DNA of 11,968 nt from CAYRPN01 sp964426135 (lineage in GTDB: Bacteria; Planctomycetota; Phycisphaerae; Phycisphaerales; Phycisphaeraceae), in contig CAYRPN010000158.1 of assembly GCA_964426135.1 (NCBI GenBank), positions 1 through 11,968 of the forward strand. Reading direction: 5' to 3'. Shown one piece after another: positions 7,972-11,968 of this stretch. A model generated the notes under the pieces. It saw only the letters and a program-made list of their open reading frames with translations. It was not told the DNA's origin and searched no databases. The position numbers and the translations under genes were made by a program. Position 1 is the first letter of the stretch. Every line of letters begins with the position of its first letter.

Positions 7972-9345
7972 ATGGCTCAGATCCACCCCATTCCCGCCAT
8001 CACGTACGGATACCCGCCCGACATTGACATGCTGCCGGTGATCGCACCGCCGTATGACGTGCTCGATGAGACGAGCAAGGCGGAACTGCTGTCGCGCAAC
8101 GACTGCAACATCGTGGCTGTCGACCTGCCGCATCTGCCCGCCAAGACGGTGGGGCCGGATTCGACCTATGCGAAGGCCGGCGACCTTTATCGCGCCTGGC
8201 TGAAGGAAGGCACGCTCAAGCGGCGCGGCAAGCCGGCGCTCTTCGCGTATCGCCAGAGTTACACCTACCACCACCACACCTATCGCCGGACGGGGTTGTT
8301 TGCGAACGTGACGATCCAGCCCTTCGGCCGATCGCCCACCGGCGGCGGCGGCATTCATCCCCACGAGCAGACCTTCAGCGGGCCCAAGGAGGATCGCCTC
8401 AAGCTGATGCGGGCGACCAGGGCGCAGCTCTCGCCGATCTTCGGCCTTCACTCGGATCCACCGAACAAAGTCGGCAAACTGCTCGCCGGCGTGATCGAGC
8501 GCGATCCGTGCAGCTTCTTCGGTTCCACCAGTAACGACGGCGTGCTGCACGAAGTCTGGGCCATCGAGGATGCCGATGACATCGCCGCGTTCACCGCGGT
8601 GCTCAAGGACAGCGACGTGTTCATCGCCGACGGCCACCACCGCTACAACACCGCGCTGAACTACCGCGCCGAACTCATCAAGGCGAACGGCGGCCAGCCG
8701 CTGCCCGCCGGCCATCCCGCGAACTATTGCCTCTTCGTGCTCATCGCCATGCAGGACGCGGGCATGATCGTGCTGCCGACGCATCGCGTGCTGGGCGGGA
8801 TGAAGGGTTTCTCGGTCGACGCGTTGAAGAAAGCGGGCGCGGGAAAAATCAAGATTGAAGCATTCAAGGGCAAGGATCTGCACGCATTGGAAGCGGCGTT
8901 GCCGAAGCATGGCCCGCATGCGATGGGGCTTTACGACCCGGCTCATCCTGAAGCGCCGCTCTCGATCTTGACCACCGTGGACGCGGATCCCCTCAAGGCG
9001 ACGCACGGCGGACAATCGCACGCCTGGCGGCAACTGGATGTGGCGATCCTCCAGCACCTGCTGGTGGAGCAACTGCTGGAGCCGACCTTCTGCGGCGGGG
9101 CGAAAGGCTCAGCCGGCGCAACGCCGGGCAGCGCACCGGTGGGCGTGCAGTGGAAATTCCCGCACACGCTTGAAGCCGCGCGGGAGATCGCCCATCACGA
9201 TGGCTACCAGGTCGCGGTGATCGTGCAGGCCACGCCGCTCGAATCGGTGCGACTGGTGAGCGAAGCGGGCGAGTTGATGCCGCAGAAGAGCACGTTTTTC
9301 TATCCCAAGCTGGCGACAGGGCTGGTGATCAATCCGTTGGAGTGA
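7972..9345 (+). CDS. DUF1015 family protein
   Basis: 457 aa, recognised as DUF1015 (PF06245, COG4198). Family features are the N-terminal VIAPPYDVLDE (23-33), HPHEQTFSGPKEDRLKL (129-145), the hallmark IADGHHRYNTALNYR (218-232), and the C-terminal LMPQKSTFFYPKLATGLV (435-452). It is full length, with no signal peptide, so it should be cytoplasmic. The family's biochemical role is not settled as far as I know; in other bacteria its genes are often found near serine-biosynthesis genes, but none is present in this window. A loop rich in Gly/Ala/Ser (375-390) near the C-terminus looks like a lineage-specific insertion. The ATG at 7972 has no strong Shine-Dalgarno. The gene stands alone, followed by a 305-nt gap with two REP-like elements. 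Confidence 0.92.
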   Translation: MAQIHPIPAITYGYPPDIDMLPVIAPPYDVLDETSKAELLSRNDCNIVAVDLPHLPAKTVGPDSTYAKAGDLYRAWLKEGTLKRRGKPALFAYRQSYTYHHHTYRRTGLFANVTIQPFGRSPTGGGGIHPHEQTFSGPKEDRLKLMRATRAQLSPIFGLHSDPPNKVGKLLAGVIERDPCSFFGSTSNDGVLHEVWAIEDADDIAAFTAVLKDSDVFIADGHHRYNTALNYRAELIKANGGQPLPAGHPANYCLFVLIAMQDAGMIVLPTHRVLGGMKGFSVDALKKAGAGKIKIEAFKGKDLHALEAALPKHGPHAMGLYDPAHPEAPLSILTTVDADPLKATHGGQSHAWRQLDVAILQHLLVEQLLEPTFCGGAKGSAGATPGSAPVGVQWKFPHTLEAAREIAHHDGYQVAVIVQATPLESVRLVSEAGELMPQKSTFFYPKLATGLVINPLE

Positions 9346-9373
9346 CGCGGTTGAGACGTGCGATCACCTGCGC

Positions 9374-9390
9374 CACCGCGAGCGGCGGTG
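9374..9390 (+). terminator. Weak terminator-like hairpin after the DUF1015 gene
   Basis: CACCGC (9374-9379) pairs with GCGGTG (9385-9390) around a GAGCG loop, 28 nt after the DUF1015 stop. Only two T residues follow, so it is not a standard rho-independent terminator. Confidence 0.3.
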
Positions 9391-9432
9391 TTGCGAGCGA
9401 TGACTCGTGAGGCAAACATCCGCCATGAACTG

Positions 9433-9459
9433 TTCCGCTCTGCGAGCGGACGCTAAACG
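9433..9459 (-). repeat. REP-like hairpin element, copy E
   Basis: Read on the minus strand: head CGTTTAGCG (9459-9451), one spacer T, stem CCGCTC / GAGCGG around a GCA triloop (9449-9435). It matches copy A at 26 of 27 positions. Confidence 0.75.
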
Positions 9460-9555
9460 GGGAACTTTTGCCTGTCGCGCATTGCGGCGATGAACGCTCC
9501 ACAATCCACTGCGTACCGTTTCTCCTGCCCGTACACGCGGGATGCCATCGAAGAG

Positions 9556-9579
9556 CGGGGCAAGCCCCGTCGCTAAACG
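9556..9579 (-). repeat. REP-like hairpin element, copy F
   Basis: Read on the minus strand: head CGTTTAGCG (9579-9571), one spacer A, stem CGGGG / CCCCG around a CTTG tetraloop (9569-9556). The head matches copies A, B, E and G; the loop matches copies C and D, which links the two sub-types. Confidence 0.75.
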
Positions 9580-9650
9580 TGCCAACCCGGACGACCGGAC
9601 TACGTCACCCACCACACCACGACTCACACCTGACTCCTGACTCCTTCCCC

Positions 9651-10256
9651 ATGCCCGTCCCCATGTCCGAACTCGAAGACGAAAAGCTGGTCGAGCACTT
9701 TCGGCGCGGCGAAGACCCGGCGTTTGAAACGCTGGTGACTCGCTATCGCCATGAACTCTTCCACTTTCTCATTCGATTCGTCGGCGACCGGGCTTCGGCG
9801 GAAGATATTTTCCAGGAGGCGTTCCTGCAGGTGCACCAGTCGATTCACACCTTCGACGTGACCCGGCGGTTCAAGCCTTGGCTCTTCACCATTGCCGCCA
9901 ACAAGGCCCGCGATTACCTGCGCCGCAGCAATCAGCGGCAGACAGCGGCGCTGTCCGCCCGGGTCGGCGGCGACGATGACAGCCCTGAGTTCCTCGACCT
10001 GATGGAAGCGGACATGGAACTGCCGCAGGACCACGTCCAGCGGCAGGAACTCCGCCAGCGGGTGCGCGATGTGACGGCTGCGATGCCCGAACACCTGAGG
10101 CTGATTCTGATTTACGCGTATTTTCACAAGCTGCCGTACCGCGACATTGCCGACATGCTGGAAATTCCATTGGGCACCGTCAAAAGCCGGCTGCATGCGG
10201 CGGTGGCGACGTTTGCCGAAATCTGGAAAGCGCGCGAAGGCGATGCGGAGGATTGA
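9651..10256 (+). CDS. ECF-type RNA polymerase sigma factor
   Basis: 201 aa from the ATG at 9651 (or 197 aa from the ATG at 9663; neither has a clear Shine-Dalgarno). Sigma-70 region 2 spans about residues 22-93: DPAFETLVTRYRHELFHFL, then AEDIFQEAFLQVHQS (50-64) and FKPWLFTIAANKARDYLRR (74-92). An acidic linker (108-127, GDDDSPEFLDLMEADMELP) leads to region 4 (about 136-188), with the helix-turn-helix LPYRDIADMLEIPLGTVKSR (161-180). There is no region 1.1 or 3, as expected for ECF factors. It would direct RNA polymerase to a small regulon. The next gene, 149 nt downstream on the same strand, encodes a membrane protein with an anti-sigma-like leader and is the likely partner. The target promoter motif cannot be read from this window. 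Confidence 0.95.
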   Translation: MPVPMSELEDEKLVEHFRRGEDPAFETLVTRYRHELFHFLIRFVGDRASAEDIFQEAFLQVHQSIHTFDVTRRFKPWLFTIAANKARDYLRRSNQRQTAALSARVGGDDDSPEFLDLMEADMELPQDHVQRQELRQRVRDVTAAMPEHLRLILIYAYFHKLPYRDIADMLEIPLGTVKSRLHAAVATFAEIWKAREGDAED

Positions 10257-10276
10257 GTGCGTGAAGCCTGCTTGAT

Positions 10277-10302
10277 CGTTTAGCGCTCGCCCGAAGGGCG
10301 AG
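10277..10302 (+). repeat. REP-like hairpin element, copy G
   Basis: Head CGTTTAGCG (10277-10285) directly followed by stem CTCGCCC / GGGCGAG (10286-10292 with 10296-10302) around a GAA triloop. It lies 20 nt after the sigma-factor stop, between sigma factor and partner gene, where it could attenuate transcription or stabilise the upstream mRNA end. Confidence 0.75.
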
Positions 10303-10405
10303 AAGTTCTCCGCCCTAATCTGCCGCTGTTGTTTCCGTGTTCCGTACGTTGATTCGCCCATTTTTTTTCTGAACCATCCGCGAACCTCTCACGTAGAACC
10401 CTTCG

Positions 10406-11419
10406 ATGCGCGACGAAAACAAGCCACATCGTCCCGTGACCCTCTCGCCCGCCGATGCCGATGCGCTCGACGCACTGCTTGCGGCGATGGCGCGAGGCGA
10501 TCAGTCGGCACGGCGTCAGTTGGAAGAAACCGACCGCGGCCGGGTGGTGTCGCAGTGGCTGGACCTGATCGATCGCTGGCCCGCCGATCCACCGGCGGAG
10601 GATCTGGTCGCCCGCACCATGGCGCGGGTCAGGCAGGCGGAACAACGTCACGAAGTCATCGCACGCATCGACGAAACGCGCATCGACGCCGGCCCCACCG
10701 CGGCGATCGCTTTCCGCTGGAGTGAATTGATCGCGGTGGCGGCGGTCATGTTGATCGCCGTGTCGCTGCTCTGGCCCATGCTGGCACGCTCGCGTTCCGA
10801 TGCGATGCGGGTCGCCTGTGCCGCCAATCTGAACGCGGCGGGCGTGTCGATGCGCAGCTATGCCGCGGACAACGGCCGCATCCTGCCCCGTTACGCTTCG
10901 CAGCCTGGCGCCTCGTGGTGGAACGTGGGCCAGCCGTTTGAAAATGGCTTCGTGCAGAGCAACTCGGCGAACCTGTACAAGCTTCGCCGCACCGGTTACG
11001 CCGACCTGAAATCGCTGACCTGCCCGACGAACGGCGAAACGGCGTCGCAACTGGCGGCCAGCGCGTTCGACTGGCCCAGCCCGCGTTCGATTTCGTACAG
11101 CTATCAGAACCAGTTCACGGCTGAGCCGACGCGCGTGGAGCGCAGCGCCGGGATCGTGGTGCTGGCGGACAAGAATCCGCTGTTCACTGCCGTCGATGGC
11201 GACGCGAGCCGGCTGACGTTCGAGTCCAGCCGCGACCTCAACGCCCCCGGCCAGCGCCACGCCGACGCCGGCCAGAGCGCCCTGATTCTCGACGGTCGCG
11301 TGATCTGGACCAAGGCCCCCGTGATCAACGGCGACAATTTCTTCACCGCCCAGGGTGTGACCAAATACACCGGCACGGAGACGCCCGCAGCGTCGGGGGA
11401 TTCGTTCCTGGTGCCGTGA
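10406..11419 (+). CDS. Membrane protein fusing an anti-sigma-like leader to a pseudopilin-like domain
   Basis: 337 aa. Residues 1-102 are cytoplasmic-type and polar, with RVVSQWLDLIDRWPADPPAE (46-65) and DLVARTMARVRQAE (66-79). This composition and spacing resemble the leaders of planctomycete proteins encoded after ECF sigma factors. One membrane helix follows at about 106-127. The segment AFRWSELIAV (102-111) matches the prepilin signature GFxxxE with Ala in place of Gly at -1, Phe103 at +1 and Glu107 at +5. After the helix comes RVACAANLNAAGVSMRSYAA (135-154) and DNGRILPRY (155-163), the usual sequence in planctomycete type II secretion/pilin-like proteins. The C-terminus has an H285-x10-D296-G297 motif, one residue longer than the H-X9-DG motif of prepilin-processing-associated proteins, then NGDNFFT (308-314). 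It is probably the membrane regulator of the upstream sigma factor; the anti-sigma function is inferred. No clear Shine-Dalgarno. Confidence 0.8.
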   Translation: MRDENKPHRPVTLSPADADALDALLAAMARGDQSARRQLEETDRGRVVSQWLDLIDRWPADPPAEDLVARTMARVRQAEQRHEVIARIDETRIDAGPTAAIAFRWSELIAVAAVMLIAVSLLWPMLARSRSDAMRVACAANLNAAGVSMRSYAADNGRILPRYASQPGASWWNVGQPFENGFVQSNSANLYKLRRTGYADLKSLTCPTNGETASQLAASAFDWPSPRSISYSYQNQFTAEPTRVERSAGIVVLADKNPLFTAVDGDASRLTFESSRDLNAPGQRHADAGQSALILDGRVIWTKAPVINGDNFFTAQGVTKYTGTETPAASGDSFLVP

Positions 11420-11421
11420 TT

Positions 11422-11440
11422 GCAGCGAACATCTCGCTGC
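11422..11440 (+). terminator. Hairpin just after the pseudopilin-like gene
   Basis: GCAGCGA (11422-11428) pairs perfectly with TCGCTGC (11434-11440) around a 5-nt loop, 3 nt after the stop codon at 11417-11419. No T run follows, so it may be a weak or factor-dependent terminator or an mRNA 3'-end structure. Confidence 0.35.
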
Positions 11441-11454
11441 CAGGACCGCCGCCG

Positions 11455-11586
11455 ATGTGGCGCCTGATCCGCATCAGTCTCGATTTGGTTTTGGTCTTGA
11501 TTGGGGTTGCTTCCTTTCTCGCGTGGAAGTTCATCAAGGCACTCTTCTCAGGGGTCGTTCGCTCCCATACCTCTCTAGTCGATTGA
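11455..11586 (+). CDS. Possible small single-pass membrane protein
   Basis: 43 aa (MWRLIRISLDLVLVLIGVAS...): a basic start, one strongly hydrophobic helix (about 9-24) and a basic end containing WKFIKALF. A weak AGGA lies 9 nt upstream. The frame is also open from a GTG at 11416, which overlaps the stop of the preceding gene in a GTGA arrangement and would give 56 aa, but that version would run through the hairpin at 11422-11440. Its last 14 nt overlap the kdpE remnant in another frame. No family is recognised; it may be chance. Confidence 0.3.
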   Translation: MWRLIRISLDLVLVLIGVASFLAWKFIKALFSGVVRSHTSLVD

Positions 11587-11814
11587 GTATCGATTGCTCA
11601 CGACACTGATCCGCCACACGGGGAAAGCGCTCACGCCTCATTTCTCCTCAAAGAGGTCTGCGGGCCGCCGCACGTGCGGGAGACGCCTTACCTGCGCGTG
11701 TTCATGGCGAGCCTGCGGCACAAACTGGAACTCGATCCGGCGCGGCCGCGATACTTACTGACGGAATAGGGCATGGGGTATCGGATGGCGCCTGCCGAAA
11801 AGATCTGGCGTTAA
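11573..11814 (+). pseudogene. kdpE: Remnant of a KdpE-type response regulator (C-terminal DNA-binding domain)
   Basis: Translating across two frames gives the winged-helix end of the OmpR/PhoB class closest to KdpE. The first part (frame of 11585) reads IEYRLLTTLIRHTGKALT. The second part (frame of 11644) reads LLKEVCGPPHVRETPYLRVF then MASLRHKLELDPARPRYLLT, E, stop, GMGYRM. Compared with remembered KdpE sequences (LTPIEFRLL..., LRIYMGHLRQKLEQDPARP, TETGIGYR), the remnant has a TAG at 11576-11578 where Thr is expected, a single-base deletion near 11638-11641, and a second TAG at 11767-11769 at the Thr of TETGxGYR; the frame ends with TAA at 11812-11814. The receiver domain and the rest of a kdp operon are absent here. 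KdpE normally controls the KdpFABC potassium pump with the sensor KdpD. The remaining similarity is high, so the decay appears fairly recent. Confidence 0.8.
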
Positions 11815-11817
11815 TGC

Positions 11818-11859
11818 ACTCCATCAAGTGGGGTTGCATTGCATCATTGCAGATGGAGT
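11818..11859. repeat. 8-bp inverted repeat after the kdpE remnant
   Basis: ACTCCATC (11818-11825) and GATGGAGT (11852-11859) are exact reverse complements separated by 26 nt, with a TTGCATTGCATCATTGCA stretch between. It starts 4 nt after the remnant's final stop. It could be a weak terminator or an end left by rearrangement; no other support. Confidence 0.35.
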
Positions 11860-11937
11860 TCGGTGCCTTAACAGGCTCATCCGGCATTTGCGTACTTGAC
11901 ACCGGTTGGAATGGGCGTTTCGGAGTCGTGAACAGAG

Positions 11938-11956
11938 CCGGAGTCTGTGACTCCGG
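11938..11956. repeat. Perfect 8-bp hairpin near the right edge
   Basis: CCGGAGTC (11938-11945) pairs with GACTCCGG (11949-11956) around a TGT triloop. An extra CGGAGTC copy lies at 11921-11927, so the left arm is partly duplicated. It has no TTTAGC head and is not followed by a T run. The 154 nt from 11815 to the window end hold no gene that I can support. Confidence 0.5.
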
Positions 11957-11968
11957 TCGATTTGAAGC

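Larger units (their letters stand above)
9346..9650. other. Intergenic region of 305 nt with two REP-like elements
   Basis: It lies between the DUF1015 and sigma-factor genes. It holds the hairpin at 9374-9390 and REP-like copies E and F in the same orientation, about 120 nt apart. The sigma-factor reading frame is open back to 9468, but this stretch reads as non-coding and crosses copy F, so it is not counted as protein. Confidence 0.65.

Noticed and set aside
7963..9072. 369-aa minus-strand frame opposite the DUF1015 gene
   Set aside because: Antisense shadow; the plus strand has all the hallmark DUF1015 motifs.
9468..9650. N-terminal extension of the sigma factor by 61 residues
   Set aside because: It reads as low-complexity intergenic sequence crossing REP-like copy F; ECF factors begin near the acidic stretch just before region 2.
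11573..11814. TAG readthrough or recoding of an active kdpE
   Set aside because: Two TAG codons might suggest recoding, but the one-base deletion between them and the missing receiver domain point to a pseudogene.

Overview
The window looks like a GC-rich chromosomal segment from a member of the Planctomycetota, most likely a Phycisphaerae-type lineage. Five kinds of gene point there: DUF1552, DUF1501 and DUF1549/DUF1553 (planctomycete cytochrome) proteins, a tandem DUF1080 protein, and an ECF sigma factor followed by a protein with the 'H-X-DG' pseudopilin C-terminus that is abundant in these bacteria. The taxonomic call is inference from gene content. No rRNA, tRNA, CRISPR array or intact mobile element was seen.

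Layout. 1-1426: an exported (Tat) DUF1552 protein on the plus strand, preceded by a C-rich hairpin. 1570-7137: a convergent minus-strand cluster, transcribed in the order cytochrome-domain DUF1549/DUF1553 protein, Tat-exported DUF1501 protein (alkaline phosphatase superfamily), double-domain DUF1080 protein (3-keto-disaccharide hydrolase family). All four proteins carry export signals, so the left 60% of the window encodes an envelope or extracellular module, probably for redox and carbohydrate or sulfate/phosphate ester chemistry. The exact substrate cannot be read from sequence. 7377-7559: a small basic protein on the minus strand with a good Shine-Dalgarno and its own rho-independent terminator. 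7972-9345: a DUF1015 protein on the plus strand. 9651-11419: an ECF sigma factor and a single-pass membrane protein that joins an anti-sigma-like cytoplasmic leader to a pseudopilin-like membrane helix and extracytoplasmic domain. 11573-11814: a decayed remnant of a KdpE-type response-regulator DNA-binding domain, with a frameshift and two in-frame TAG stops.

The most interesting non-gene signal is a dispersed, intergenic, REP-like hairpin family. Each copy has a head reading (C)GTTTAGCG or ATTTAGC, followed by a short perfect stem whose sequence differs between copies but whose pairing is kept. There are seven copies in 12 kb, all between genes. The two intergenic gaps of the minus-strand cluster each hold a pair with heads pointing outward. 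The most interesting protein is the sigma-factor partner at 10406-11419. Its membrane helix keeps the pilin F(+1)/E(+5) signature 102 residues inside the protein, which suggests a pseudopilin-type sensor controlling an ECF sigma factor.
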